Below, piece after piece: positions 22,763 through 34,964 of a stretch of 64,000 nucleotides of DNA (position 1 is the first letter of the stretch; every line of letters begins with the position of its first letter). The notes beneath the pieces were generated by a model. It saw nothing but the letters and a program-made list of their open reading frames with translations, did not search any database and had not been told where the DNA came from. The DNA comes from Wyeomyia smithii (taxonomy: Eukaryota; Arthropoda; Insecta; Diptera; Culicidae), in NCBI RefSeq assembly GCF_029784165.1, contig NC_073694.1, forward strand, positions 159,064,995 to 159,128,994. The letters are read 5' to 3'. The translations under genes and the position numbers were made by a program.

Positions 22763-24000
22763 AATAACGCGTTATTCATGTTCAAAAGTGTTCACGTTTG
22801 GTGTTTAAACTCCAAAACAAACAAATTTGTTGTTACTATCCCCTCTCCATCGCTCCTTTTTTTCCATTAATTCAAAGTCATTGAAACATATGCGCTACTA
22901 TACGACCTGTATTTACTAAATTAAATGATAAGCAGTTTTAAAATTAATAAAGTTGACAACATTCATCTAGCCCCTCCCCTTCATTTTAACTACGTCACTG
23001 AGATATAGCAAAGTCTCAAATAACCGAGTTATGTCGTATAACCACGTCTTATGCTCGAGAACACCTGCATTTAAATTTTTATAATGAGCTTTTTAATAAT
23101 TCACAAATAAGGCTGATACAAATTTTGAATTCTTTTTATGTCCAAGGTTATCAAAGTTATCAAAGGGGGTGGCAAAAAATAAATAACACCGAGACGAAAA
23201 ATCACAGGAGGGTTGTGTGCAAAGCCACGACCGCGAGGTTGAAGTAGAATACTTTTACACAGCTCTACTTACGGCTGCACATTAACCTACGGCCGGGCGA
23301 AACGGTTCACGCCGCTTTTCGCGTTTAGCCTGGTAGAGGCCTAATGTGCACGGCCAACACAACAGAAAGGTGTTTTCACATTGAAAATTAGACACGGCTT
23401 TACTGGAGTAAGTGTTGGCAAATGCATCTACCGCTAATACCGCCGCTATCGTACGAAAGCGCTTCGTTTCATGTGGAGAATAATATCAACAACAAAAAAT
23501 GACGCGCGTCTAAGCACACCCGAACTGTTTCGCCATGCCGCTTCTCAGAGCCGGATTTAAGGGAGGGCCCAGGGCCTCCTCATTTTTGGGGCCCCCACAA
23601 AACGAGAAAAAGTTCTTTTTCTCTATCAAAAATGAGATTCAATCAAAAGTTCAATTTACAGTAAGAAAATTTGAACAGACCATTTCAATCTGAAACTTTC
23701 CTTCAGTGTTATTTTTTCGCGAGCGCCAATATCACAACTACATCCATAAGAGTTCACCTTCGATTCTCTTGGAATGACACAATTTAACACACCATTTAAA
23801 TCGAACCAGCGCGCATGGGAGATCCAGCAGAAAAGAAAATAATCCACAAATTTTTTTAATGCATTGCTGTTGATTCCGAAAATAAGTTTACCTGTCCGAA
23901 TCAGGGATACTAGATTTGCGTTGCAAAATGCAGATTTTCAGAGTCCGTGTGCAGTTTTTATTGACCTGCAGAAGTGTGTATTTTTTTCCTAGTTTCTGTA
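22763..24000. other. Intergenic DNA with small palindromes and a possible hAT end
   Basis: Near 23265-23355 an imperfect inverted repeat pairs CTGCACATTAACCT with AGGCCTAATGTGCAC. At about 23547 CAGAGCCGGATTTAAGG is followed by GGGGCCCCC-rich sequence, a pattern found at the termini of hAT-like elements, but the other end was not located. No coding region was recognised. Confidence 0.35.
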
Positions 24001-24002
24001 GA

Positions 24003-25640
24003 TTATTGCCAGCGTAGCCTTATATTTGCGCAGTCTTTCTTAAATTGTTGTTTAATTCCATATCGGATATAATGCAATCGCAGCTCTGTAATATTACCGA
24101 CAGTAATATTCTTCTGAACAAAATGATCCAACTTTTCCATTAGAGGAAGTGCCGGCTGATGTACGGCAAAAATCTCGCCCGATCGCTCGCGTTGGCGTTC
24201 GTTCTCAGGCAGAGGCCTGAAACGTGATGACCAACCACAGGGCAAGTGATTTGTTTAATTTGAAGGCAGCCATAGGCGCAACCCGCTGATATATTCTGTT
24301 ACCGCTGAGTGCTGATATCTGCTGCTGCTGCTGTCAACGTTGTGGACGGTCCATCCAGCTCACCTTCCGACTAATGAATGTAGCTAGTTTTCCCAGAAAC
24401 ACTCTTTTATAGCCGAAGGGTGCTACGTAATAGGCCACGCCCTATCAGTTCAGTTGTTCCATTCCCTAATGTTCTTCAGACAAATTATTCCGCAATTTGC
24501 ATTTGATTTTTGTATCCAGCGAATAAACACCGATGGTGCTCTCAAACACGCAACGGTTTTAACCCGTATCTTATTGGGATTTGTAACATCAAGCGATTTC
24601 GTTTGCTCGCTGTTGCGTGTTGCATCATGTTGCAACTTGGCAGCTGGGAGACGACGAAATTCTGTTTATGCTGATTGATTGAATCGTCTTCCTATTCGGG
24701 TTATTCGCGTTGAAAGAGATTTCGAAGGCTGTTCTCACCTACGTGAACTCTCATATGCAATTGTCAAAATGTGCGTGATGACAAAAGCAAAAATATTTCC
24801 TTCCTTCTTTTTCGCATGCAAAAACCAAACAAATATCAGCAACACCGTCAACGCGAATTAGCTCTGCATAGTCGAACTAACTGCTTTTGTGAATGCGTTC
24901 TAACAGGGCAGTTTATTATTCAAAGTCGGTTATGCTGATCGCAGCCTTTGCGCTGCCCCTACAGTGGGGGGTTTACTAAATAAGGTAAAAATTAGACAAC
25001 TACAACAGAATTTGATTGCATCCCGCACAGAATGTCTGCTTGTGTTGATGCCAGAAAATTATTAACCTTCAATTATTTTTTTATTTTCTTTCAAAAAAAC
25101 ATTTTGCGGTTCAAAATCGGTTGCTAATTACAACCTTTGAGCTGCCCTAACATTGGAGGAATTAAGATACACGGACAACATGCACTGTGGAAGCTATTTC
25201 ACATTCAGTAAATTAGACGGTTGCGACAAATTTAAATTGCTAGGATGCAACACAGAATGCTTGCTTGCGTTGACAAAAATTATTAACTTTCAATGACTTG
25301 TTTATTTGCCTTCAAAAAGGCATTTTGATGTTCAAAATTGGATTTCCTGATGGCAATCTTCATGCTGCCCCAACACGGGGGGAATAATGGCAGTCTGGCG
25401 ACACACGCTGAGAAGAACCGCGCTGCTCCTGAGACGTGATGACCAACCACAGGGCTAGTGCTGCTGCTAAGGAAGGACGACTGTTGTCGCTGTCTAGAAC
25501 TATTATGAGCGGCTCCAGCTGAAACAGGCTCTTATATAGGCCAAATAGGATGTTTTCAATTGCAAGGTATATGATCCGGTCGACCGTACTTGGGAAGCAA
25601 GCATATAACGACCAATCAGAGGTCGAATTTTTCGTTTTGA
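24003..25640. repeat. Diverged promoter-like repeats with 190-220-bp tandem units
   Basis: Units starting TTCAAARTYGG at 24919, 25110 and 25331 share GCTGCCCC, GCAACACAGAATGC/GCACAGAATGTCTGC and AAAAATTATTAA blocks; about 2.3 copies are present. The motif CGTGATGACCAACCACAGGG occurs at about 24223-24242 and 25436-25455, each followed within about 200 bp by a minus-strand TATA-like sequence (CTCTTTTATAG, CTCTTATATAGG). A CCAATCAGAGG box lies at about 25611. The 80-residue frame at 24245-24003 has no recognised domain. It may be duplicated promoter DNA of an unidentified gene; that is inference. Confidence 0.5.
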
Positions 25641-27480
25641 CAAGGCTTGACTATTTTCAATAGTACAATAGTGTGAATAATAAAATTACAATTATCTTAT
25701 TTTGTGAAGAATCTTAGAAGATTTTCCAATCTATTGCTGCGAGAACGAAGGAAATCCATCGAATACTAACCGATTTATTAGCATTTGAAATTGGACATAT
25801 TTTTCACTTTTTTCGGTTTTAGATTTTCATTTCACATCCCTATGTAGCCGAACTTCCTGAGAGAAGTATTCTACTTCAAAAAAAAAGAAATATCTTTGAT
25901 CAAAGTTTGTGTGCAAGTTATGACGTTTGTAACTTGCACTCAAATAAATGTTGAAAAATAACATTTTTTTATTATTATTATTTATTTCGCTTGTCTTTTG
26001 ACGACACTCTCGCTGTCAGTGGACTTGTTTGTTGCTAAATAAAGCATTTATGCTGTCGGAAAACCAATAAAATGAACCGTTTTTGAGCTTTTTTTTTCTT
26101 TCCCTTCCAATATTCAAGATTTTTGAAGGGAGAGGGGGGTGACATAAAATGAAAATAAAATTTGTAACGACCTTAATAACAAAAAAATAACTCTATTATT
26201 TGAATCTATCTTTTCTGTAGTCACCCTGTCGATTTGGCAGCACTAAAAAGTCAGAAAATGTGAATAAAGTGTTTTTAGGTATTAAATTGATGTTTTCCAC
26301 CAGCAAATAGTGTTATTGCATCGAATATATGTCGAGAAACATATTTTTGATAAAATATCGGTAAGTTTCAATGAGAATTACCGTTAGGTAACCAGAAACA
26401 TTCTCTTGTTACGTTCGGGGCATAACGCTTCCCTTAGCTCGAGGCAAAAGGACTCTTTGTAAACAATTTTTTTGCTTACATTTCATCTCGTCTCCAGCAT
26501 TGTTCGGAAGTCCAATCGGCGGTCATGGACTGTTGAACAGCTACGATCGGTGCTAAAGACAATCAAAAACAGTGTTTCCCAAAACCATGCTGCTCGAATG
26601 TATGTTTTCCATAGAAAACATTTTTGCCTTTATTTAGTAGATGACAAAATGAGTCGTACTGCCCCAATATTGTAGTGCGTTCTGCCCCGTAGACGGGGTG
26701 CATTTTACCTCATTTGCATGGTGCTTCTTGCCTCTTTGTTGCGGTGCATTTTACCCCAGGAAGAGTGCATTTTGCCTCGATTGACGACTTTTATAAAATT
26801 ATTACACTTACTTAAAAATTGTGTGTTATGCATTTTCTATCAAGTTTTAGCATCAGATGCGAGTTTGAACGAATAAATAAGGGTTTTTATATATTGATCA
26901 GTATATAACATTGGTTTTATCTCTCAGTTTTAACAAGAATATACTCTGCTTTCGTTAACTGGCGCGTTTTACCCCAGGAACCCCTACAAATTGGTACGGA
27001 GATCAAGTTAGGTGGTTAAGAGTTCACAAATAACTTTTTCACTTTCCCCCTTGCCACGCTAATGGTATATATAAAATTTAAAGTCGTTGAAATACATCAC
27101 CTACTATGGATTCTACATCCCGAGTTCAATGCTGATCGACCCAGTAGTTTTCAAATCATCTAAGGTAGACATCGTTCATCCCCCGCATTCTTGCAACGCC
27201 TCTGAAAAACAGTAAGGTGTAACATGACACAGTAACGTCGCAAAAATACATCTCAGACTCAAAATTATCTTGATATAAATTTGCACGTTACCTGGGAGGA
27301 AGTTTTGACGTTCATAATCGCAAATTAACTCCCCCGCCCCTTGACTACTCTTATGAAATAGAGCAACATTTTTTTTCGGTTCAGTAGTTCCTGAGTCTAT
27401 AAGGAACAGGCAGACGGACAAACAGAAAGACAGACAGACATTCGCATGATATAGATGATGAACAAGCTGTGCGTTCACCC
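25641..27480. other. Intergenic DNA with a GCATTTTACCCCAGG-type repeat
   Basis: Between about 26690 and 26980 the motif GGTGCATTTTACC/GCGTTTTACCCCAGGA recurs four to five times with changing spacing. The sequence at 27.0-27.45 kb resembles that at 22.8-23.05 kb (both contain AAAGTC-TTGAAA-CAT-C-CTACTAT-GA). There is no recognisable coding sequence. Confidence 0.4.
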
Positions 27481-27484
27481 TTTA

Positions 27485-27905
27485 TGGACGAGTTAAAAAA
27501 AGGAATGGAAGAGCTGAGAAACTACAAGACAGCTGGGAAGGACGGCATCAAATTCGGAAGCGAATAACTCGAATTTTTTCGAAGGTCTCATATGCACAAT
27601 CTACAACAAAGGCCACTGCTTGGACTTAGCAGTTATCGAGGCAGAACTCTTCTAAATACCGTGTACAAAGTTCTCTCCCGAATCCTGTTCCACAGACTGA
27701 GACTGATGTGGTTTTCGAGAAGCCCTCCACTACGGACCAAGCGTTTACCTTGCGACAAATCCTCGATACACTTCGAAAATTCAACTCGCATACTAACCAT
27801 CTGTTCATAGATCTCAGGGCAGCGTACAATTCAGTTAAGAGAAATGAGCTATGGCGGATTTTGCTGATGTTATTTTTTTTCCCCAAAAACCCATCTCTTG
27901 AATAC
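27485..27905 (+). pseudogene. RTE-type reverse transcriptase fragment
   Basis: In shifting frames it reads ELKKGMEELRNYKTAGKDGI, RGRTLLNTVYKVLSRILFHR, FEKPSTTDQAFTLRQILDTL and HLFIDLRAAYNSVKRNELWR. These are the N-terminal fingers and first catalytic Asp motif of the RTE RT (compare 13.9 kb, minus). At least two frameshifts are present and the YADD region is absent, so it is a truncated dead copy. Confidence 0.85.
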
Positions 27906-28885
27906 TGACAACCTTAAAATATTCTCTCAAATCTAAAATCGAACTCGTTTGCTAACTTATTGGCATATTTCAAACAGGATCGTCAACTGAGGTGAGGAAA
28001 TAAGTAAAAAACCTTATCTTAAATTAAAACAACTGAATGGTTCGATTTATTAAAATATCTAAAAATATATGTACATAAAAAAATCCTACAAAACTTACTG
28101 TCTAATGAGATTTTCACAGTTTTGAATGAATTTAATAAATACACACACCCTCACACTGTGTCAGAACTTTCCACTCTACTGAATTACACTTAAGAAATGC
28201 GCCGCACGTGTATACTGTATGAAATGTTCGACTTGATTTATAGTTGATATTCTTTCTTTCTATCCTGTCAAAGGAGTTATGTTGATTCAGTTTACCTACT
28301 GCCTAAGCTCATCGTCATTTTGGTTGGGGTCGGGTATTCATATACTGTGCAGATCAGCGATCACAATAAATAGGATTTAATGCCACAATTCGAATTGGTT
28401 TCAGCAAGCTTGCTAGGGTTGCAGGTTATTATTTCTTATTTGTTTTGTGTCCTACTCTAAATGAAATATCGTGCGCTCGAATTATGCTTATCTACATTTT
28501 GTGTATAAATACAAGAAGGTCGCACATTTAAACTCTTACACTCGTAACTGTTCTTAGGTTTCTGTCTTAGTTGTAGATCTTAACCGTTATAAATGCTCTT
28601 AATACACTTCGACCTATCTATAGAAACAGATTTAACCGATTGGAAAATAAAATTAAAACTTTGCTGGCCAAGTACTGATCCATATCGTGCAATACGAAAT
28701 CGCGCTGAGGTCGTAGTTAAATTAAAACGTTTATCCAATTTGACTAGTTCGATCAATTGATTGATTGTTTGATTAACTGATTGAAATGACGTTTGACAAA
28801 CGTAATGAAATCCAGTTTGCTTGAAAGATCTATAAACGGATCGAAGAACACAGCTTCCAAATCAAAAAAAAAAAAAAGCGTTCAC
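27906..28885 (-). other. Probable 3' UTR of the CLCA-family gene
   Basis: This AT-rich stretch follows the minus-strand stop codon at 28886. The first AATAAA read on the minus strand is at 28051-28046, which would give a 3' UTR of roughly 840 nt. An A-run lies at 28865-28878. No other gene is seen. Confidence 0.45.
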
Positions 28886-31800
28886 CTAAACCATAGTGAC
28901 ATTGCGTCGCTTTTTGGTGTCGGTTCCACTAATGCCCTGGCCACTGTTGACGGAATTGACCGAACCGTTGTTCGATTGATTGGCTGCTGGTTGCCCGTAG
29001 ACGTAGGAGGTGCTGCTATTGCCACTGATCGTCGTCGTGTAGATGGGCAGCGGCGGTACGGGTGGAGTGCTTTCATTCAGGTGATTATTATTCAAAAGGG
29101 ACATCTGATCGTGCTGGATGTGCGGCTGGGTGTTGTAGAATTGGTGCGGTACATTGTTGTCTACCAGATCGTCGATTAGCGCCTGTGGATGGTGATGATG
29201 CGGATGATGATGTTCGTGCTCTTGGAGAAGCTGTGAAGCAGACCAGGACTCGTACGGGCTAAGGGTACGACCATTAGGGACCATCGGGTTAGGGTTGTAC
29301 GCTCGTGTTAGGGTAGTGTTGTTGGAGGCGGTGGAAATAATACTGACGGCGCAGTTGTTATTATTTGCCGGCACGATGAAGGACTGGGAATCGATGATGT
29401 GCTGCTGCTGTTTCAGCTCTTCGATCAGTTGCTGTTCCATTGGGTGCGTGGGTCCCATGGCACTGTAGCGTTTTTTACTCAGCATCATATCGTCGTCAAT
29501 GCTGTAGATGGTAGGAATGCCAACCGTTTGGTGGTCGTTTAGATTCATGTCGTACGAAACCGATGACGGTATGTGCGGCTGTTGGTTTCCGGTCGGATGG
29601 TTTGGCGATGAAGAAGAAGAAGTCGTAGTATTCGACGAGGGAGACGATGCGTTTCCGGCAGCGGTTACAATCACACTGTGGCTGTTTGAAAGCCTGTGAT
29701 CACTTTTGAAGCATTTTATGGGCTTTTTCTGATCGTCGTCATGAGTACTGTGGCGTTTTTTAATCACACAAAAGTAGCAATAGATAAGGATGACTGCTAG
29801 CAGTAGAATAATCCCTGCGATTATTGGTAGTAGCAGCTCTAGGCCAAGATCCATGGTTTTTGCGATTCTGGGGATTATGTCCATTCCGTCATCCTGATGT
29901 TTACTAATTCCATCGTATGACGACCAAATGGAATCGTAACTTTCAGTGCCACCAGAACTCGAAGGGGGATACAGCGTGGTCGGTTTGGGTTTTGACACGA
30001 ATACCCTCACGTAGTTGGATATTGGTCCAGGCTCGGCGTCTTTCGTCAGTTTCGAGTACGGTCTAACGGCAAAGTACAAAATTTGTCCTATCAAATGCGG
30101 CTCGTGAGTAATATTCAACGTGAAGGTGCTGTCGTCTCCAATTGAGTAGGTAAGGGGATTGTCGTGATGCCAGAGAACCGCCGCTGTGTCGAAGTTGTCC
30201 ACAATATCCTTGATGGTGGTAGCATATTTTACTTCGTAGCGAGCAACGGTTCGACCGCCCATATCTGGGGAGGTCCAGCTGAGGCGCACCTTCATGCCTT
30301 CAACATTCGCGCTTAGATCGGAGATGCGTCCCGCCAACCGACGGCTTTCTTCGTTCAGTTGGTCCTGGGATACGAAGAGGGTCATCGGTTGCAGCGTTCG
30401 TTGGAAAGGCGTTAGTGGCTGCTTCAGCGGAATGGCGATCGTGCTTCCGCAACATCGGTCAGGCTGAGATTTCGCTGAGGGCACTGAAAAAAAAACAAAG
30501 AAAATTTACTGCAAAAGTTTTGATTCTCGTCGTTGTAAGCTCATCTAAGATAATATCATTGATATCAACGAACAAACTACGATGGCGCTTAATAATCTTA
30601 AGATTGAAGTCGCGGTTAGACAACCTGCGGGTTGTTATTCGTTTTTTTAAGATTTCATTTGAGAATGTATTTGGGAAAATTAGGGACCACGAGCACTGTA
30701 TAAAATACAAAAAAAAATCGGGTAAACGAAAAAAACAGCATATAAAAAAATATAATGGAGTCAAGAAGGCGAGTAAACCAAAAATGAGAGAATAAAAACA
30801 TTAGAAAACTAGGAAAACACAGAACACTCCGGAAACTAGAATAGTACGATGATCATGAAATATTAGAAACGGAGACAAATCAAAGAAATAAAAAAAAATT
30901 ACACCCACAAAATAGAAAAATCGCAAACTACGAAAATTTAGAAAAAGTTAAGTTAAAAAGCATCGTAAATCAATCGTAAACATACCTCCATGGCCGGCAC
31001 TTTCCGCCAGCGAATACGCAGTGTTGCCATTGTCACTGACCGTCACCTCGAACTGGTACGCTCCCATGCCTCCGTACTCTTCCGCGTTAAAGTACCGCGA
31101 GTAAACACCATCCCCCTTGGTGACATCGGGATCTCCGGCGCCGGTATCCAGAAGTTTGAATTTTTCACGACATTCATTAACCATGCCGGTACCAGCTTGG
31201 CAGACCTTGTCGGGACGCGTTACGGCGACCTCCACCAGGGCGGAACTGATCGGAAGATCTCCTTTCCGAACCTCAGTGTAGATGATCGGTGGGCCACCAG
31301 ATTTACTTTGATGTATCCAGGATCGAGCCTGGATGACCGGGGCATAGCGCGAACGGGGTGTAGCAATTACCTGCACATAGTGTGGCTGAGGGTTACCGTT
31401 GAACCGATCTATGGTGTATGTCCAGGTTCCGGTTTCGTTGAGAACGGCTGAAATCATCAACTGCTTCACCAAGGAACGAGAGTCACTTCGTGCGGTATAA
31501 ACATTTCCATTGGGACTAGTTAGCTTGAGATTCGTGATCAGGGGATTCTCCGGGTTGTGAATGTAGACGAAAAAGTTCGCCGGGGGGCCCATGAAGGAGT
31601 CCAACATGAAGCTTCCGGTGACCGTTCGACTGGTGCGCTTCGAGATTTGATTGGAGTCGTCGATCACGTCGACCAACTCTTTGCGGTAGATTTCCGCTGG
31701 CAGGTCGTTAACGTTTCCTTCGTAGTACAGTTTGCCGATGTTGAAGAGGACATTCGTTAGTTCGAAATAGGTGGTGAGATAAGTTTTTTCGCCGTTGTAC

Positions 31801-33029
31801 TTGCATTCGAACACGGAGAAGGCGGAACCACCGGTTCCGTCAGCCAAAGCATCCAGCGGTTGACGGCGAATCACGCTCGGATAGTTGATGGTGGTGATAC
31901 GAATCCTGGAGGCACGAGCTGCGTTCGCTAGTGATTTGTAGTCGATCGAGAAATCCATTCCGGGAGCGACGACCAGGATCACCGAATTTGCCGGACCGTA
32001 AAGACGGGTTCGCTCGTTAAGCATGCTAATGGCGTCCGATATGGCACAGGTGAGACAAGCCGGTTGTCGCGAATCACTGGGAGAGTAGGGAATGAATGAA
32101 GCAACGAGATCTTTGTTCTCCTGGATGTGAAGTGAGGAAATTTGCAGAATTTTTTCCGTTGCTGTGTCGTTTGCCAGTACCATTCCGATTTCGGTGTTGG
32201 CTGGTAGATCATAAACTACCCACTTGCGGATGGCACTTCGCAGGAAGCTCCAGGACTCGCGCAATTGCATGTCGAGGGTTTCGTCGATAATGATTACATA
32301 ACGAGTGGATTTGCGCGTTGTATAGCTAAACTTGGGGCTTGTGTTGACGATCACCGATGGATTTACGGCAATTTGGGCATCGCTTGCGAAGTCCGGATGT
32401 TTGAGAATAACATCCAGGGTACTGCGTCGGTCACACATCTGGTTGTGCTTTGAAGGAGCATATCGATTGTGGGTTCCTTCATCGCAAAACATCGTCACAC
32501 TGGGAGCTTCAGCCGCGAACATGATGCTAGTGCGTGCGTTTCTATCCAATATATCACTTATGTTGTACGGTACGGGTGGTGAAGTTGGACTACCGCAAAG
32601 ACCGTGATCGTTAACCGGGGCATCCGAGCAGCCCGTTAGTTTCACTTCGTGATCATCGTTTATGTAGCACCTCGGATAGATCGGATCTTTGTCGTAACCG
32701 ATTTCGTCGAAAACTCCGTACCGATATTTAGCCCATTCGCGCACGAACTCTCGCCCAATGGTTTCACGGCCGAGAATCTCCGAATCGATGTAGATCTGAT
32801 CGCCTGGCTCACCGCAACCGGAAAACTGATCCGTCCAGATGAGAGATTCCGCGTGTGTATTTGATCGAATTGTTACATCCGATCGTTCACCGCTGGCCGA
32901 CGTCCGAGTTTGGTTGTAGGGAATGCAAGAGTTTGGCCAGCGCGCTGGCAGAACTATAGAAATCTCGCCAAAATATACACGGCCATCAATGGCGGAGAAC
33001 AGGTACTGCGAGGCAGATGTTAACATGAT
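28886..33029 (-). CDS. Calcium-activated chloride channel regulator (CLCA) family membrane protein, last two coding exons
   Basis: Exons 33029-30986 and 30483-28886 join in phase (GTATGT donor; T-rich CAG acceptor) to 1213 residues. The first begins IMLTSASQYLFSAI after a good acceptor (TTTATTTTTCAG), equivalent to the middle of the CLCA N-terminal domain, so one or more 5' exons are missing. An open frame running to 33101 is intron read-through. CLCA hallmarks: YGVFDE (about residue 104), the block around MFCDEGTHNRYAP and MCDRRSTLDVI, a VWA domain from about 243, CCGS, and a fibronectin-III-like domain. A membrane span (LLLPIIAGIILLLAVILIYC) precedes a ~280-residue His/Asn/Ser-rich cytoplasmic tail ending NVTMV. 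The protease HExxH is REWAK (32727-32741) and the MIDAS DxSxS is DETLD (32271-32285), so neither zinc protease nor metal-dependent adhesion is expected. Family members modulate TMEM16A-type channels in mammals. Confidence 0.92.
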
Positions 33030-34870
33030 CTGAAAAATAAAGCAAGAGACGAGAAAGAAAATAATTAGTCGATGAGCAATTTCTACTTTTCTCACGGTCA
33101 TAAGAGCTCTATCGCTTCTAGGATCACTTGGTGGAAGCGCGGCGAAAGAGGTTGGTACTTGAGTGCAACTGGTTGATTGAAAAGGAAAAAAAACGGTCCA
33201 AAAACAACGAGGAAATCGATTTGAAAAGATGATTTCTAGAGTGGCTGCCGGGGCTAGTGGCCCGGCCTTCGGTACCGGTGTGAGAAATGATTGATTTCAT
33301 AATAATGAATCGGGCGTCAGGCTTCGGGGAGGAAATTAATTTGGTGGAAAAATGATTTAGTGACGATATGTTGATGCTAGAGCGGCGCCACCACCGCCGA
33401 TCGTCGCTGATTCATAAGCTGTGGATTTCGATCGTTAGGTGATCGCATCAATAATGATTGAAAAATCATCCTTGTTTACCTCTTCTGCTTGTGCTGCGAT
33501 GTTTTTTTTTTACTTGAGAAGATAGCTAGACTAAATTGTGTGAAATTTCCGTAATTGGTGGAATTTTCTAACGTCGATCGAGGCTGTGATTCGACAGTGG
33601 TTGCGGAACTACTGCAACTAAAAATTGACGGGATAATTTGGCGGACGGTAGGTTATAAACCCAGTTATTAGCGATGTTCATCTGCAGTGCACCCATCTGG
33701 CGCAGTCTCCAATATCGCTTGAAAGATCTGTTCACTCGCGCCAAAAAAAGATCCCCTTGAAACCGGTTTTTCGCAAAAACGGCAATGTGCACCAGTTTGG
33801 GTTCCTTTTTTTCGGGCACAAGATAAACGTGTACTTTATCTAAATTAACATACGCGTGCGAGCAGGTGGCACACGCTCCCGATGCTCGCTAATACTAGGG
33901 TCTGATTTTTTTTGGAAATCTTGCAGGACCACTTTCTTCCGGTGTGCTTTGGGGACAGCTGCGTTTCTTTTTTACTTTGGGGCTTGACGGTTTTGGTCCA
34001 TGATGGTCGTCCTGAGTCGTCACGTTATACAAGCAACAGCGTACAGCAGTACGGATGTATCAAATTGGCTAGTGAGGCTGCGAATGATGGTTTACAGTGC
34101 ACCTGGCTTGGGTAGTAAGAGGTTAAGTTGATCGATTACATCGCTCATGATGTGTGCTAGCAATTATTTCCAATGAGGCTGAACTTACAAGGTTTTATTT
34201 TGGTAAAAAAAACTTTTTCTGCTTAATTTTAATCGAGACAAAAAAAAGATCATCTTATCATCCTATAAGTAAAAACTGGCAGGCTTGAAAAAGTTCTATA
34301 CAATTTTAAAAATTTGTTTTGTACTATTCGGTTGTGCTATTAAATTATTATGGAAGAAAAGTGAAGTACATCTACAATTCGAAATTCGACCTCGTGCAAA
34401 GCTATTATCAAAGATGACAAGTAACGTCAAAGTTGTTTTGAAAGCACCCTAATTAAAATCTTTCGAATTCTTTGAAATTGAGATGGTTGTTAAAGTTTTC
34501 CAAGTAAGCTTCGGGAAACCTGTTTCTTTTCGGCTCTACTATTTCTGCTTTGTTCAAGATTCCAATAACGTTGTCTAGCACTTAGCAATTTTACATCGAG
34601 GAATGGCGGTCATAATTTTAATCAAATTGTTGAAAATTCAAACTGTAATTTAAGTGAGGCTTATTCCGTCGACCTAAAAAGGTGCGTGGTTTTGTCGATA
34701 ATACATCGTTCGAATTCAATTCAATTCTACTAAATTCTTCACTCCATATTTAGTCAATCGAAAATAAATCGACATTTAGTATAAGTCAAAAAAGCTGTAT
34801 GTATTGGAAGAAGAACGTAACTTTCTTTATCTGTGCGAATGGTGCAAAAACTACACCCAACGCAAACGGG
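33030..34870. other. Intron or upstream region of the CLCA-family gene, no exon recognised
   Basis: The expected preceding exon (end of the signal-peptide/GY..VPE region) was looked for on the minus strand and not found here. Open frames such as 33819-33568 (minus) show no family resemblance. The sequence is only moderately AT-rich up to about 34.1 kb, then more so. Confidence 0.4.
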
Positions 34871-34874
34871 GAAC

Positions 34875-34964
34875 ATTTTATTACTTTTGGGCAATTTTTT
34901 ATTACTTTTTGTGTCTTATGACTGCGCATTATACACAAAAAGTAACAAACAAAAAGTAATAAAA
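34875..34964. repeat. Short inverted repeat of AGTAATAAA motifs
   Basis: TTTTTTATTACTTTTTGTGT (ending 34914) is matched by ACACAAAAAGTAACAAACAA and AAAAAGTAATAAAA (34933-34964). The arms share the AAGTAATAA word with the larger fold-back at 35.7-36.4 kb, so it may be a fragment of the same family. Confidence 0.55.

Noticed and set aside
30415..30795. 126-codon plus-strand ORF opposite the CLCA intron
   Set aside because: It is a Lys-rich shadow over the AT-rich intron and exon edge of the CLCA gene, with no domain.
28886..33029. CRISPR or bacterial interpretation of repeats and ORFs in the window
   Set aside because: Spliceosomal introns, metazoan gene families and eukaryotic transposons make a eukaryotic origin certain; no direct-repeat/spacer array is present.
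33030..33101. Apparent signal peptide and start codon of the CLCA-like protein
   Set aside because: The hydrophobic stretch ends exactly at a strong TTTATTTTTCAG acceptor, and the family has a longer N-terminal domain before SASQYLF, so this is read-through of an intron.
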